Made by a program: the position numbers and the translations under genes. Positions 47,522 through 59,908 of a DNA stretch of 64,000 bases are shown here, piece after piece (position 1 is the stretch's first letter; each line of letters opens with the position of its first letter). Below the pieces are notes generated by a model, which was not told the DNA's origin, did no database searches, and saw only the letters and a list, made by a program, of their open reading frames with translations. The DNA comes from Primulina eburnea (Eukaryota; Streptophyta; Magnoliopsida; Lamiales; Gesneriaceae), in contig NC_133104.1 in the NCBI RefSeq assembly GCF_022965805.1, positions 25,664,069 to 25,728,068 on the forward strand. The letters run 5' to 3'.

Positions 47522-50500
47522 TCAACGACTGTCATGGAGCCGAGTGACTCCAATTTGTGGCTCAATTGTGCCACCAATATAGTGCTTTAATCTTTGGGCG
47601 TTCACAGTAAACGTCCCTTCCTTGCCATCATACAACACCACTGCACCTGATGGGAACACCTCGGCTATGATGAATGGTCCTGACCATCTGGACTTCAGCT
47701 TGCCCGGAAAAAGTCGTAAGCGAGAGTTGTATAACAACACCGCTTCACCCACTTTGAATTCTCTTCTTACAATGTGTTTATCATGGGCTCTTTTGGTGCG
47801 TTCCTTGTAAGATAGGGCAAGATCATAAGCTGTATCTCGGAACTCATCCAACTGACTCAACTGCAGCAATCGTTTCTCACCTGCAAGAGCAAAATCAAAG
47901 TTTAGTGCCTTGGTCGCCCAATATGCTCTATGCTCTAATTCTACGGGTAGATGACATGCTTTACCAAAAAGTAACCTATATGGTGTAGTGCCTATAGGTG
48001 TTTTGAACGCAGTACGATAAGCCCACAAAGCATCATCTAACCGAATGGACCAGTCCTTTCGATTCACATTAACCGTCTTTTCTAAAATCCTCTTAATCTC
48101 TCGATTGGACACTTCAACTTGTCCACTAGTTTGGGGATGGTATGGAGTGGAAACTTTGTGGGTGACACCATATTTGCCCAACAGTTTATCAAAAATTTTA
48201 TTGCAAAAATGGGTGCCGCCATCACTTATGATTGCACGCGGTGTACCAAATCGATTAAAAATGTGTTTCTTTAAAAATTTTAACACCACTTGTGCATCAT
48301 TCATGGCACAAGTCTCTGCCTCCACCCATTTCGACACATACTCCACTGCCAACAAAATAAATTTCTTTCCAAAAGAAGCAGGAAAAGGACCCATAAAATC
48401 AATCCCCCACACATCAAATATTTCACACTCAATAATATTATTCAAAGGCATCTCATGACGGTTGGAAATATTACCTGTGCGTTGGCATCTATCACAATTG
48501 AGAACATACAAACGAGCATCCTTAAAAAGAGTTGGCCAATAGAAGCCACATTCAAGTACCTTAGATGCCGTCCGTATGGGTCCAAAGTGACCACCTACCT
48601 CACGGTCATGGCAGTGGTTCAGAATTTGACTGGTTTCCTCCTCCGCTACACATCTCCTTATCATGGCATCTGCACAGATTTTAAACAAAAACGGTTCCTC
48701 CCAAAAATAATATTTCACGTCAGAAAAGAATTTCTTTCTTTGGTGAAATGATAAATTTGGGGGGGGTGTGCCGGTGACAAGAAAATTGGCAAAATTGGCA
48801 TACCAAGGGCACGCATTCACCTCAAACAATTGCTCATCAGGGAACCAGTCATCTATATCAGCATCAACGCCATTAATTCTAACATCCTCAAGCCTAGACA
48901 AATGATCAGCAACCACATTTTCTACACCCTTTTTATCTCGAATCTCGAGATCAAATTCTTGCAATAGTAAAATCCACCTAATTAACCTAGGTTTCGCATC
49001 TTTCTTAGCAAGCAAGTATTTTAGGGCAGAATGATCTGTATACACAATCACTTTAGACAGAACAAGATATGAATGAAATTTCTCGAAAGCAAATACTATA
49101 GCAAGTAATTCCTTTTCAGTAGTAGCGTAATTCAATTGAGCATCATTTAAAGTCTTACTTGCGTAGTAGATGGTATGAAATACCTTGTTCTTCCTTTGAC
49201 CCAGCACCGCACCAACAGCTGTATCACTAGCATCGCACATCACCTCAAACGGTAGCTCCCAATCAGGGGCAGTCAGAACAGGTGCTGTCACCAAACTCTC
49301 CTTGAGTATCTCGAATGCCTGCAGACAAGTAGAATCAAAATTAAACTCAACATCTTTCATCAATAGAGAGGACAAGGGCTTAGCAATTTTAGAAAAATCT
49401 TTAATGAAACGCCTATAAAAACCAGCATGCCCTAAGAAACTGCGGACTCCCTTGATTGATGACGGAGGTGGTAGATTTTTTATTACTTCCACCTTGGCTT
49501 TGTCGACCTCCATTCCATTTTCTGACACCTTGTGCCCTAACACAATCCCCTCTTGCACCATGAAATGACACTTCTCCCAATTTAACACCAAATTGCTCTC
49601 TTCACATCTAATAAGCACCAAGTTCAAATTTTCTAGACATTCATTAAACGAAGAGCCAAAAATGGAGAAGTCATCCATAAAAATTTCAAGAAAATTCTCA
49701 ATCATGTCATGAAAAATAGCGGTCATGCATCTTTGAAATGTAGCAGGTGCATTGCATAGACCAAAGGGCATACGTCTAAACGCAAAAGTACCATAAGGGC
49801 AAGTGAAAGTAGTTTTCTCTTGGTCCTCAGGTGCAATTGTGATTTGATTGTATCCCGAATATCCATCCAAAAAACAGTAAAATTCATGACCGGCTAATCG
49901 TTCAATCATTTGATCAATAAATGGCAGGGGGAAGTGATCTTTACGGGTTGCATCATTTAATTTCCTATAATCCATGCACACACGCCAACCCGTAACAGTT
50001 CTAGTGGGAATCAACTCATTTTTTTCATTGGTAATAACAGTAATCCCACCCTTTTTAGGCACACATTGCACAGGACTTACCCACGCACTATCAGAGATAG
50101 GATAGATAGTACCTGCATCCAGAAGTTTGATCGTTTCAGCTTTTACGACCTCCTGCATCTTTGGATTGAGTCTCCTTTGAGGTTGTGCTAGAGGTGAGTA
50201 TTTATCCTCCATCAGAATTTTGTGCATGCAGATCGAAGGACTTATCCCCTTGATGTCCGCAACTTTCCAAGCGAATGCTCCTCTATGCTCCTTAAGGACT
50301 TCTAAGAGCTTACTCTCCATATCATCTGTCAAAGAAGAAGAAATAATAACAGGCAGTTTATTATTTTCTCCTAGATATACGTACTTGAGATGTGGAGGTA
50401 GTGGTTTGAGCTCCAAAGTAGGTGGCTCCTCTAGGCTCGACTTTTGAGGCATTAAATCTTTTCTGTCTCCCAATTCCTCTAGTCGAAGCCTCACTTGCTT

Positions 50501-51838
50501 TCTCCAAGGTGGAATGGCATTCAAGTGAGCTATCATCTCCATCTTTTCCTCGTCTAACTCGTCCTCCTGCTTTTCCGTAGTGAGAGTGGCCTCCAATGGT
50601 TCTTGCAACCCATCCTGCACAAAATCACAAACGAGAGAATCTAAGACATCAACACGAAAACAACTATCATTGTGCATTGTGTGCTTGAGAGTATTAAAGA
50701 CATCAAAAATAATTTCTTCTTCTCCAACTCTCAGTCTCAATTTTCCCTCGTCAACATCAATCAGTGCTTTCCCTGTAGCCAGAAATGGTCTCCCTAGGAT
50801 TAAAGGCATCTCTAAATCTTCCTCCATGTCAAGTACTACAAAATCTGCAGGAAAAATAAACTTATCCACTTTCACCAAGACATCTTCGATAATCCCACGT
50901 GGATACTTGACAGATCTGTCAGCCAGCTGCAATGACATCCTAGTTGGCTTGGGTTCACCCAATCCCAGTCTCCTACACACAGAATAGGGCATCAAATTAA
51001 TACTCGCACCAAGATCACATAGAGCTTTATGAAAATTAATATCACCAATAATGCAAGGTATAGAGAAACTCCCTGGATCTTTTTGCTTTGGAGGCATCTT
51101 GTTTTGAACTAAAGCTGAGCAATTTTCAGTCAAGTTCACAGTCATATGATCTTCTAGCTTCCGCTTATTCGCCAAGATATCTTTCAAGAATTTTGCATAA
51201 CTTGGCATATTCAATAAGGCATCAGCAAAAGGAATGTTAATATGCAGTTTTTTGAATACCTCAAGAAATTTACCAAATTGTGCATCTAACTTAGCTTTCT
51301 TCATTGCTGCGGGGAAAGGTGGAGGGATAACAATTTTATTCGGTGCAGTAGGTGTAAATGTAGAGTTAGAAGACTTACCTCCTTGATGTTCCACCTCATC
51401 CTCACCATGCTTGGTCCTTTCCTCATTAGACTCGAGTGCTCTTCCACTACGCAATTCCACAGCTTTCACTTGCTCTCTCGGGTTAGTCTCCGTGTTGCTT
51501 GGCAAAGTTCCTTGCTCCCTATTAGCAATTAACTTAGCCAACTGCCCAATTTGATTCTCTAACCCCTTTATGGATGCATCCTGATTCTGAAATCTCGTCT
51601 CGGTTGCTGAAATAAATTTAGTCATCATTTGCTCTAAATTTGACTTCTCCTCCCTAGGCGGTTCTGGCTTGAATCCTTGGTGCATCCCATGTGGTGGACC
51701 TCTTTGTTGGCGGTTTTGGTTGTTTTGACCTCCCCACGAAAAGTTTGGGTGATTCCTCCATCCCGGATTATAAGAGTTTGAATAAGGGTCATTTCTAGGA
51801 CGGTTCTGGAATCCCACGTGTTTTGCTCCCTCAGGCAC
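47522..51838 (-). CDS. Pol polyprotein of Athila G
   Basis: The frame gives 1438 residues, and it is open a further nine codons to the TAG at 51865. The order is a gag-linker rich in Asn and Gln (1-60), a coiled-coil-like part (65-105), protease with D-L-G-A (275-278, the form I know from Athila elements), reverse transcriptase (about 545-745) with M-P-F-G-L-C-N-A-P and F-M-D-D (720-723), RNase H (D869, E910, D935), and integrase. Integrase has zinc ligands near H1077, H1084, C1115 and C1118 and the acidic triad D1147, D1206 and E1242, the last two 35 residues apart. There is no chromodomain. All catalytic residues I can check are present, so this enzyme set looks functional if it is translated. 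Products would act in the cytoplasmic particle and then the nucleus. Confidence 0.93.
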   Translation of the reverse strand: MPEGAKHVGFQNRPRNDPYSNSYNPGWRNHPNFSWGGQNNQNRQQRGPPHGMHQGFKPEPPREEKSNLEQMMTKFISATETRFQNQDASIKGLENQIGQLAKLIANREQGTLPSNTETNPREQVKAVELRSGRALESNEERTKHGEDEVEHQGGKSSNSTFTPTAPNKIVIPPPFPAAMKKAKLDAQFGKFLEVFKKLHINIPFADALLNMPSYAKFLKDILANKRKLEDHMTVNLTENCSALVQNKMPPKQKDPGSFSIPCIIGDINFHKALCDLGASINLMPYSVCRRLGLGEPKPTRMSLQLADRSVKYPRGIIEDVLVKVDKFIFPADFVVLDMEEDLEMPLILGRPFLATGKALIDVDEGKLRLRVGEEEIIFDVFNTLKHTMHNDSCFRVDVLDSLVCDFVQDGLQEPLEATLTTEKQEDELDEEKMEMIAHLNAIPPWRKQVRLRLEELGDRKDLMPQKSSLEEPPTLELKPLPPHLKYVYLGENNKLPVIISSSLTDDMESKLLEVLKEHRGAFAWKVADIKGISPSICMHKILMEDKYSPLAQPQRRLNPKMQEVVKAETIKLLDAGTIYPISDSAWVSPVQCVPKKGGITVITNEKNELIPTRTVTGWRVCMDYRKLNDATRKDHFPLPFIDQMIERLAGHEFYCFLDGYSGYNQITIAPEDQEKTTFTCPYGTFAFRRMPFGLCNAPATFQRCMTAIFHDMIENFLEIFMDDFSIFGSSFNECLENLNLVLIRCEESNLVLNWEKCHFMVQEGIVLGHKVSENGMEVDKAKVEVIKNLPPPSSIKGVRSFLGHAGFYRRFIKDFSKIAKPLSSLLMKDVEFNFDSTCLQAFEILKESLVTAPVLTAPDWELPFEVMCDASDTAVGAVLGQRKNKVFHTIYYASKTLNDAQLNYATTEKELLAIVFAFEKFHSYLVLSKVIVYTDHSALKYLLAKKDAKPRLIRWILLLQEFDLEIRDKKGVENVVADHLSRLEDVRINGVDADIDDWFPDEQLFEVNACPWYANFANFLVTGTPPPNLSFHQRKKFFSDVKYYFWEEPFLFKICADAMIRRCVAEEETSQILNHCHDREVGGHFGPIRTASKVLECGFYWPTLFKDARLYVLNCDRCQRTGNISNRHEMPLNNIIECEIFDVWGIDFMGPFPASFGKKFILLAVEYVSKWVEAETCAMNDAQVVLKFLKKHIFNRFGTPRAIISDGGTHFCNKIFDKLLGKYGVTHKVSTPYHPQTSGQVEVSNREIKRILEKTVNVNRKDWSIRLDDALWAYRTAFKTPIGTTPYRLLFGKACHLPVELEHRAYWATKALNFDFALAGEKRLLQLSQLDEFRDTAYDLALSYKERTKRAHDKHIVRREFKVGEAVLLYNSRLRLFPGKLKSRWSGPFIIAEVFPSGAVVLYDGKEGTFTVNAQRLKHYIGGTIEPQIGVTRLHDSR

Positions 51839-51865
51839 ATAGAATGGATTGCCATCTTGGCAATC

Positions 51866-52831
51866 CTACACGTCATGCTCACCTTCACACTTATCACAGA
51901 AAATCTCTTGCAGACGCATAGCCGATCCACTCGCACTCATCCCATCAATCTTTCTGTTCAAAGCCTCTAACTGTGCTGACACCGCAGACAAATCAGTAAC
52001 TTGATTAACTCCAGCACCTCGTTTCTGCCTATCGGAATGAGGATGATAGCTACTAGCAGCCATCTCCTCCAATAATTCATATCCTTCCTCAGCCGTTTTT
52101 CTCAGCAAGTTACCACAGGCAGCAACATCTATCATGGTACGGTTAGGAGTAAGCAGGCCGTAGTAAAAAGTTTGAACAACTAACCCAAGAGGTAGCTCAT
52201 GGTGTGGACATCTCCTCAATAAATCCTTGTATCGCTCCCACGCCTCGTAAAGTGACTCAAGCTCATATTGAGCAAAAGTAGTAATGTCGGCTCTCAGCTT
52301 CATAGTCTTCGACGGAGGAAAGTACTTGATCAGGAATGCCTTCGCCATATCCTCCCATGTAGTGATAGACCCTACAGGCAAACAGTTTAACCACGCCTTA
52401 GCTTTATCTCTTAGTGAAAATGGAAATAAACGCAAACGAACAGCATCATCAGACACAGCATTAAACTTAAAAGTATCGCAAATTTCAAGAAAATCAGCTA
52501 TATGAGAATTAGGGTCGTCAAGTGCACTTCCCCCAAATTGAACAGTGTTTTGAATCATCTGAATGATAGCTGGCTTGATCTCAAACTGGTTAGCTCGGAT
52601 GACTGGTCTCACGATGCTTGGACGTGCTCCATCAAGAGACGGTTGTGCATAATCCATCATCGGTATACGGCGTGGCATCTCAATCCGTCTCTCATTTTGG
52701 CGGTCCGCCTCCTGCTCTTGTTCGTGCCTATCCATTTGTTCCTTGAGTCTTTGCTGTTTTCTTCGGCGTCTAGCAGTGCGTTCGATCTCAGGGTCAAAAG
52801 GCTCAAGCTCAACTTCGAGTGATCTTCGCAT
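51866..52831 (-). CDS. Gag of Athila G, ends at an in-frame TAG
   Basis: I place the start at M-R-R-S-L-E-V (52831), which matches the position after TTGCAG used in relatives; an upstream ATG at 52870 is also in frame. The 321-residue product contains F-D-P-E-I-E-R-T-A-R, the gag domain with D-P-N-S-H-I-A-D-F-L, A-K-A-W-L-N and W-E-D-M-A-K-A-F-L-I-K-Y-F-P, and Y-E-A-W-E-R-Y. It ends in a partial zinc knuckle (C-D-K-C-E-G-E-H-D-V). TAG at 51866-51868 then separates it from pol, which continues in the same frame and supplies the next Cys. Related elements usually have gag and pol in one frame, so this may be a single nonsense change. Confidence 0.9.
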   Translation of the reverse strand: MRRSLEVELEPFDPEIERTARRRRKQQRLKEQMDRHEQEQEADRQNERRIEMPRRIPMMDYAQPSLDGARPSIVRPVIRANQFEIKPAIIQMIQNTVQFGGSALDDPNSHIADFLEICDTFKFNAVSDDAVRLRLFPFSLRDKAKAWLNCLPVGSITTWEDMAKAFLIKYFPPSKTMKLRADITTFAQYELESLYEAWERYKDLLRRCPHHELPLGLVVQTFYYGLLTPNRTMIDVAACGNLLRKTAEEGYELLEEMAASSYHPHSDRQKRGAGVNQVTDLSAVSAQLEALNRKIDGMSASGSAMRLQEIFCDKCEGEHDV

Positions 52832-52934
52832 ACACCACAAGAAAAATCTGCAACAGAATAGGAGTATCAACTAACAATAAAATAAATAATACTAAAGAAT
52901 TTAAATGAAAAATAGAAAAATTGTGAATCAACAG

Positions 52935-52952
52935 TCCCCGGCAACGGCGCCA
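52935..52952 (-). promoter_or_regulatory. Primer binding site of G (tRNA-Asp type)
   Basis: Minus-strand TGGCGCCGTTGCCGGGGA, six bases inside the 5' LTR and identical to the site of element I. Confidence 0.92.
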
Positions 52953-52958
52953 AAAACT

Positions 52959-54458
52959 TGATCGAGCAAAACTTGCACAGCGAATAGTTCCAAAATTTGT
53001 TTTATAAATGAAAGCTCGATTTAAAATATCGCAAGTGCACGATAGTCAAGTTATAATAAACGTAAGTGAATACGAGTATCGATCCACAAGGACTGCATTA
53101 CACTATTCTTATTTTCACTTCAATTTCTTTAGCAACGATAGATTGAGTTGGTGATTAAACTAAAGTGAATTTAATAACTAAAATGATTAAAATGCAAGAA
53201 CAAATAATCAAGAAATCAATTATTAAATTGGATGTAAATCAAATGGGAAGCGAATTTGTTGGGAATTATCAGTTCACCTACCGCTCGTGTTCAAATAATT
53301 ATACTCGACTTTTACTCGTGCATTCGACGGAATTCCCTAGACTAATTAATATACTCTGTCGAGCTATATTAATACTAATCATAAACATGCAGTAATCAAG
53401 TATCCTCAATTATTTAACAGTTCACGATTGCATTACGTTCTATGGAATCCGCTAGCTTTCATCCGGGTGAATTATCACTATCGACACGTACCCAATTCCG
53501 TATATCTACTAAAATTGTAAATCCGTGGTCTATGCTATTCGATCCTATTGTCAATTATTCTATCGAAATCATTAACAACATGAAATAATCAAAGGAAGTT
53601 AGCTAGACTTCAATTGAAATGAGAAAGCACAAAAGCATAAACAAATCACTCATAAAAACGTCGATAAATACTGTTAAACGACGAGTACGGGGTAGGATCC
53701 CCTCAAATCCCAACAAATATAGAGTTTAGCCAACAAAATTCATAATAAAAATCAACAATCTATGCAAGAAATAAAAACTGAATAATTAAAATACTAAGGT
53801 TGACGATGGATGACGGCTGCGACGCTTGGAATTCTCGAGTTCTTCGAAAGTCTCTCTTGCTCCTAGCCTTCCTCCCAAGAAAAGTGATGGAAAATATCAG
53901 AATAGTCTCCAAATCGGCGCCTCTCTCGTGTATTAGGTTATGGTCTAAGATAGAGTCCACAAAACTTGGAAACAAATCTTCCCGGATTGCGTCGCTCGCT
54001 AGGGCGGTAAAGATTGTCCGCTGGGGCGAGTGATTCTCGAATTAAAATTCCTGGCCGTGTCTTTGGTCTCGCTGGGGCGGTCACTTTTGACCGCCCTAGC
54101 GAGAGCTTCCCGCAAAATATTCTCGTTCACATCGATGGATTCGCTGGGGCGGTCATTTTTGACCGCCCTAGCGAAGGACTCGCGCAGAAACTCCTCGGCT
54201 GGGCCAATATGCTCGCTGAGGCGGTCACTTTTGACCGCCCTAGCGAGACCTCTTCGATGCTATGCAAATAAAATCCCACTTTTTGGTCCACTTCCTACAA
54301 AACCACCACAAAATACACGAGATCAGCCAAATGCTAAATAATGCTAAATAATGCTAAATGAATGCTAAATGAATGCTAAATTAAACTAAACAAACTAATA
54401 TGATGCATGAATGCGACTCAAAACCAACACTAAAAACACGTAAAAACGAGTCCTATCA
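52959..54458 (-). repeat. 5' LTR of element G
   Basis: 1500 bases. The hairpin pairs are at 53996-54250. The difference in length from the 3' LTR is one extra copy of a 10-base TAATGCTAAA unit near 54335-54360. Confidence 0.93.
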
Positions 54459-54463
54459 CTAGG

Positions 54464-55071
54464 GCAGAACTGCCGAGTCTTTCTCAGACCCGATAAGACT
54501 CTAGACTTACGGTGTATCGAAGAGCTTCAGATGTAGATCGACTTCTATCTCAGACACATTCGATACAGCATACCAAAGTCTAAATTAGATTGGGATCCCT
54601 AGATTTGAGATAAGATAAGATTAGATCACGAGTCATTGATTCATGTAGTCAGATTAGATACATGCTTCGATGTTTGTTTATGCTTTTATATATGTTTTAT
54701 ATGATTGCATTTAATACATTGTTTATACTGGGATATTTATATCTCACCGGAGTTATCCGGCTGTTGTCTTGTTTGTATGTGTGCATGACAACAGGTGGGA
54801 CAGGTACACGGTCACAAAGATGAAGACAGACTGAGATTAGAGTGGTGATACCGGACTTGGACTAGAGCTAGGGTTTAAACACTTGATTGTAGTTGTTGAA
54901 CCTGAGCATGTATGATTGTATATTTTATCAGAGTGATACTTTTATACTGATATGTATAGTAGCTTGATTCCATTACCTTCCGCATTTAAAAAAAAAATTT
55001 AGACCCTGTTTATTATAATTGATTTAGTCCCAATGACGATTAAGAACATGATTAGCGTCCGGGTCCCCACA
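54464..55071 (+). repeat. 5' LTR of F, second part
   Basis: It continues the 5' LTR after G and its duplicated CTAGG, and ends GGGTCCCCACA. It matches 61017-61624 of the 3' LTR with a few substitutions. Confidence 0.92.
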
Positions 55072-55076
55072 ACAGG

Positions 55077-55088
55077 TGGTATCAGAGC
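55077..55088 (+). promoter_or_regulatory. Primer binding site of F and leader
   Basis: TGGTATCAGAGC, separated from the LTR end by ACAGG (55072-55076). The leader up to 55331 shows nothing else. Confidence 0.92.
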
Positions 55089-55331
55089 AATAGATCCTTT
55101 AGATTGAGATAGAAGAGGCTAGTGAGCGGGGTAGATTGAGGTTTTCTTTCCTGCTTTTGAATGCTAGCATGTCTTACTGCTTTATTACATGTTACTTGTT
55201 TATCTGATTGGATATAGTAATATGTTTTGTTGAGATTGGATCAGTACTGATTCTAGATCAGCAGTAAGATGATCAGAGGAGGATTGAAACAGAATTGTTG
55301 TATCTGTTACTAATCTATTTGATTATTAGAT

Positions 55332-56161
55332 ATGCCTCCGAGACGAGTACCAGAACAGGGAAGTACATCAAATACTCCAATGGATGTCACACCGACTCCA
55401 ATGGAAACGTTATTGAAACGTTTTCAGTCATTTCATCCGCCGACCTTGAAAGGCACAGAGAACGCTGTAGAGTGCGAGAGTTGGCTTGATGATATTGAGA
55501 TGCTGTTCGAATCCTTGGAGTATACCGATGAGAAGAGGGTGAAATTAATTGGACACCAGCTGCACGATGTGGCCAAGGACTGGTGGATTACGAGGAAGAG
55601 AGCCATGGAGCATAGAGGTACGATGATTACCTGGAATATATTTAGAACTGAATTTTATCAACGATTCTTTCCAGTGTCGTACCGGAAGGATAAGGGGGCG
55701 GAGTTTGCCAATATAAAGCAAGGACAGATGAACATAGAAGAATACGTGTCCAAGTTCTCCTCCTTGTTGAAATTTGCTCCACATGTGGCTGACAGTGAAG
55801 AAGCTACTGCTGACCGGTTCATCAATGGCCTGAACCCCGATATTTTCACATTGGTGAACACAGGGCGACCAGATAATTTTACTGATGCCCTGAACAGAGC
55901 CAAGGGAGCAGAAGCCGGTCTGATGAGACAGAAAGGAGCTTCATTTGTGCCTCCAGCACCGAGACCACAGCAACCACCTCCCAGATTTGAGAGTGGCAGC
56001 AGTAGTGGAGGAAAGAAAGAATTTTTGAAATCCAGGGGAAAGCAATTCAAGAAATATGGCAGTAGTTCGTCCAGCTCCGGTGGTTCCAGACTGAGCCAGA
56101 GTTACACTGAGTTTATTGCAAGACTTGCGGAGGAAGACATGCAACTGAGCAATGCCAGGGA
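55332..56161 (+). pseudogene. Gag of element F with one frameshift
   Basis: It starts M-P-P-R-R-V-P-E-Q-G at 55332. The gag domain (W-L-D-D-I-E-M-L-F-E-S-L-E-Y, F-Y-Q-R-F-F-P-V-S-Y-R, F-I-N-G-L-N-P-D-I) is intact for about 255 codons, followed by a serine and glycine-rich linker. At about 56108, in the approach to the first zinc knuckle, one base is missing, which leads to a stop at 56163. The knuckle C-x2-C-x4-H-x4-C can still be read in the other frame and joins the next open part. Gag and pol were therefore one reading frame until recently. Confidence 0.9.
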
Positions 56162-57136
56162 GTGACTGGTAGTTGCAATGTTTGTAAACAGCCGGGACAC
56201 TTTGCTAAAGTGTGTCCCCAGAAAGGTTCCCAAAGATCGCAGGGGGCCGAGTCATCGGGATCAGCAGCACCGACGGAGAGACGACCAGCTGCTGTTCACA
56301 CGTTCCAGCCAGCGCCAGCTCAGTCACAGCAGAGGCCAGGAGGAAGCCAGACAGTTGGGCAGCCTCCGAGACAGCAGGCCAGAGTCTTCGCTTTGACAGA
56401 GGAGCAGGCCCAAGAAGCACCAGATGACGTTGTGGCAGGTAACTGTTCTTTATGTGGTTACTCTGCTTACGTACTGATTGATACCGGTGCTTCACACACA
56501 TTTATTTCTGAACGATTTGCATTGAGTCATGCATTGCCTGTAGAGTCTTTAGCTACGGTAGTGTCGGTATCTTCGCCTTTGGGGATAGGATTGATATCTG
56601 TAAATTCTGTTAAGCGTTGTGTAGTACAGTATGACGGGCATGAGATTGAGTTAGATTGCATCGTACTTGGATTGTTTGACTTTGACTGTATTATCGGTAT
56701 TGATATGCTGACCAAGTACAGAGCGATAGTTGATTGTTTCCACAAGATAGTGAGATTCAGACCAGATATGGCTGAAGAGTGGAAATTTTACGGTAAGGGT
56801 TCTAGATCGAGAATTCCTTTAGTGTCCGTATTATCTATGACTCGATTGTTACAGAAAGGAGCAGAAGGATTCCTTGTATATTCAGTAGATTTACTGAAGT
56901 CGAGTCCAGCATTGGCAGATCTGCCAGTGGTACGTGAGTTTGCTGACGTCTTCCCAGATGAGATCCCGGGGTTACCTTCAGTTAGAGAGATAGACTTCAG
57001 CATTGAACTGATGCCAGGTACAGTACCGATTTCTAGAGCTCCGTACAGAATGGCACCAGTTGAATTGAAAGAATTGAAGGATCAGTTGGAAGATTTACTG
57101 GCCAAGGGGTACATCAGACCGAGTGTTTCTCCTTAG
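56162..57136 (+). pseudogene. Zinc knuckle, protease and RT start of F
   Basis: The open frame holds the second knuckle (C-N-V-C-K-Q-P-G-H-F-A-K-V-C), a Gln and Pro-rich linker, the protease with an intact D-T-G-A (56480-56491) and I-I-G-I-D-M-L-T-K-Y, then the linker to reverse transcriptase up to S-V-S-P. A TAG at 57134-57136 replaces a Trp codon that is present in B and E. The frame continues beyond it. Confidence 0.9.
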
Positions 57137-59284
57137 GGTGCTCCAGTATTATTCGTAAGAAAGAAAGATGGTTCGATGAGACTCTGCATCGACTATCGGC
57201 AACTGAACAAGGCAACGATAAAGAATAAATATCCTTTGCCTCGTATAGATGATTTATTCGATCAGTTGCAGGGTTCTTCAGTATATTCCAAGATCGATTT
57301 GAGATCGGGATATCATCAGCTGAGAGTCAGAGATTCTGATATCTCAAAGACAGCATTCAGAACCAGGTATGGGCACTATGAATTTATTGTCATGCCGTTT
57401 GGTCTGACGAATGCTCCAGCTGTATTCATGGGATTGATGAACCGTATCTTCCAGAAATATCTCGATGATTTTGTTATTATTTTCATCGATGATATTTTGA
57501 TTTATTCAAAGAATATGAGTGAGCATGCTGAGCATTTAAGAACTGTGTTGCGAATTCTAAGGGCTGAGAAGTTATATGCTAAACTGTCGAAATGTGAGTT
57601 TTGGCTAAGACAGGTAGTATTTCTGGGTCATATTATATCAGGAGATGGTATATCAGTTGATCCCAGTAAAGTGGAAGCCGTGATTTCTTGGCCAAGACCG
57701 ACATCAGTACCTGAAATTCGCAGTTTTATGGGTTTAGCGGGATACTACCGTCGTTTCATTAAAGATTTCTCGAGTATAGCTAAACCAATTACTCAGCTGA
57801 CTCAGAAGAATGCTCCATTTGTTTGGTCTGAAGAATGTGAGACCAGTTTTCTGGAGTTGAAGAAGAGGTTGACCAGTGCACCGGTGTTGACTATTCCCTC
57901 CGGTACTGGTGATTTTGTGGTTTATTGCGACGCTTCTCACAGAGGATTGGGATGTGTGCTGATGCAACGAGGGCATGTTATTGCTTATGCCTCAAGACAG
58001 CTTAAACCACATGAGACCCGTTATCCAATTCATGATCTAGAATTGGCAGCCATTGTCTTTGCATTAAAGATATGGCGACATTACCTTTACGGTGGAAAGT
58101 TTGAGATATATTCTGATCATAAGAGTTTGAAATATCTGTTTTCACAATCTGAATTGAATATGAGGCAGCGAAGATGGCTTGATTTGCTTAAAGATTTTGA
58201 TTGTGAAATCAAATACTATCCAGGAAAGTCTAATGCAGCAGCTGATGCACTGAGTCGAAAGGTATGTTCTTTATCCTTATCGACGATTGGTGTTTCAAAT
58301 TTGATAGAAGACTGTTGTTTGTCTGGATTAGAATTTGAAACAGATTATAGACCGTTGAGACTTTATACGGTGCAAGTAGAACCAGAGCTGATTATGAGGA
58401 TTAAGGCAGCTCAGCGAAGTGATCAGAATGTACAGAAATCAGTATCGATGGTTAGAGCAGGACATCGATCAGAATATCAGGTACGTGACAACGTCTTGTA
58501 TGTGAATAATCATCTGGTTGTGCCGAATATTTCAGATTTGAGACGACAGATACTGTCAGAAGCGCACAACAGTCGATTCAGTATGCATCCTGGTGGCAGA
58601 AAGATGTACAACGATTTGAAAAGACAGTTCTGGTGGAAACAAATGAAGACTGACATTGCCGAATTTGTTTCCAAATGTCTGAATTGCCAACAGGTGAAAG
58701 CAGAAAGAAAGAAACCGGGAGGTTTATTACAGAGCTTGTCCATTCCTGAATGGAAATGGGATCACATTTCCATGGACTTTGTGACGCAGTTGCCGCGTTC
58801 CTCCCGAGGTTGTGATGCGATTTGGGTCGTGATTAACAGATTGACCAAATCCGCATGTTTTATACCGTACAAGATGACGTACAGATTTGACCAGATGGCA
58901 GAGATCTATGTCAGAGAAGTAGTCAGATTGCATGGAGTGCCGAAGTCGATTGTATCAGATCGTGATCCTCGATTTACTTCTCACTTCTGGCAGAGTTTGC
59001 AGCAGGCTCTCGGTACGAAGTTACATCTGAGTACCGCATATCATCCACAGACCGACGGACAGTCAGAGCGGACTATCCAGACACTGGAGGATATGCTGAG
59101 AGCAGTAGTGCTAGATTTAGCACTAATAGGCAAGATGCAGTGCCTCTTTGTGAGTTTTCGTACAACAACAGCTATGAGACGAGTATTGAGATGGCTCCTT
59201 TTGAAGCGTTGTACGGAAAGAAGTGTAGATCCCCTCTCTATTGGGATGATATCTCTGAAGTGCCTGAAATTGGACCAGATATGA
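57137..59284 (+). pseudogene. Reverse transcriptase, RNase H and integrase core of F
   Basis: Directly after the TAG, the same frame is open to 59284. It has [22 protein letters not shown] (57482-57493), RNase H with [13 protein letters not shown] and Y-S-D-H-K-S-L-K, and integrase with zinc ligands (E-A-H, M-H-P, C-L-N-C), [13 protein letters not shown] and S-E-R-T. Near 59117 one base is missing, so the last 55 codons before 59284 are out of frame. Asn stands for Asp in V-I-N-R-L-T, outside the catalytic set. All catalytic residues are present. Confidence 0.92.
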
Positions 59285-59811
59285 TCAGGGATATGACAGA
59301 AAAAGTGAAGCTAATTAGAAAGAAAATGAAGGCAGCGCAAGACAGACAGGCCAAATATGCCAATGCTCGACGTAGACCGTTGGTATTTGAGGTTGGAGAC
59401 CGAGTATTTTTGAAGATCTCACCTTTCAGAGGAGTTGTCAGATTTGGCAAGAAAGGGAAATTGTCTCCACGATATATTGGGCCTTATGAGATTCTCGAGA
59501 AGATAGGAGATCGTGCCTATCGACTCGCTTTACCGCCTTCATTATCTGGGATACATGATGTCTTTCATGTATCGTTATTAAGGAAATACCTTCCCGATGC
59601 TTCACATGTTATACAACCAGACGAGGCCGAGCTTGATGAATCTCTGAGCTATGTTGAAAAACCGATTCAGATCATTGATCGTAAAGAAAAACAGCTCAGA
59701 ACGAAGATGATTCCACTTGTGAAAGTGCAATGGACTCGTCATGGTGTAGAAGAAGCAACCTGGGAGACTGAATCAGATATGAGACAAGAATTCCCAGAGT
59801 TGTTTCGATGA
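59116..59811 (+). pseudogene. Integrase C-terminus and chromodomain of F
   Basis: After the frameshift the protein continues in another frame with [19 protein letters not shown], the basic K-M-K-A-A-Q-D-R-Q part, the S-P-R-Y-I-G-P-Y-E-I-L block and V-F-H-V-S-L-L-R-K-Y-L. A chromodomain (V-K-V-Q-W-T-R-H-G-V-E-E-A-T-W-E-T-E) precedes the stop at 59811. The chromodomain identifies F as a chromovirus, probably of the Tekay/Del type (my inference). Confidence 0.92.
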
Positions 59812-59873
59812 TGTAAATTTGCATACAGTTTTGTATATATACTCCTTAGTGATACGAATAAAATACCTGTGAT

Positions 59874-59908
59874 TTCGAGGGCGAAATCGTATCTTAGGAT
59901 GGGAGAAA
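59874..59908 (+). promoter_or_regulatory. Polypurine tract of F
   Basis: The inverted repeat GATTTCGAGGGCGAAATC is followed by TTAGGATGGGAGAAA directly before the LTR start. The purine run is interrupted by one T compared with B. Confidence 0.8.

Larger units (their letters stand above)
42730..54458 (-). mobile_element. Athila element G, full length and young
   Basis: Two LTRs of about 1.5 kb, 42730-44219 (3') and 52959-54458 (5'), are flanked by CTAGG at 42725-42729 and 54459-54463. On the minus strand the order is primer site, gag, pol, hairpin array, third ORF, 3' untranslated region. I count nine substitutions and one 10-base length change between the LTRs. The only visible coding defect is one stop between gag and pol. 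It lies inside the 5' LTR of F. Confidence 0.94.
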
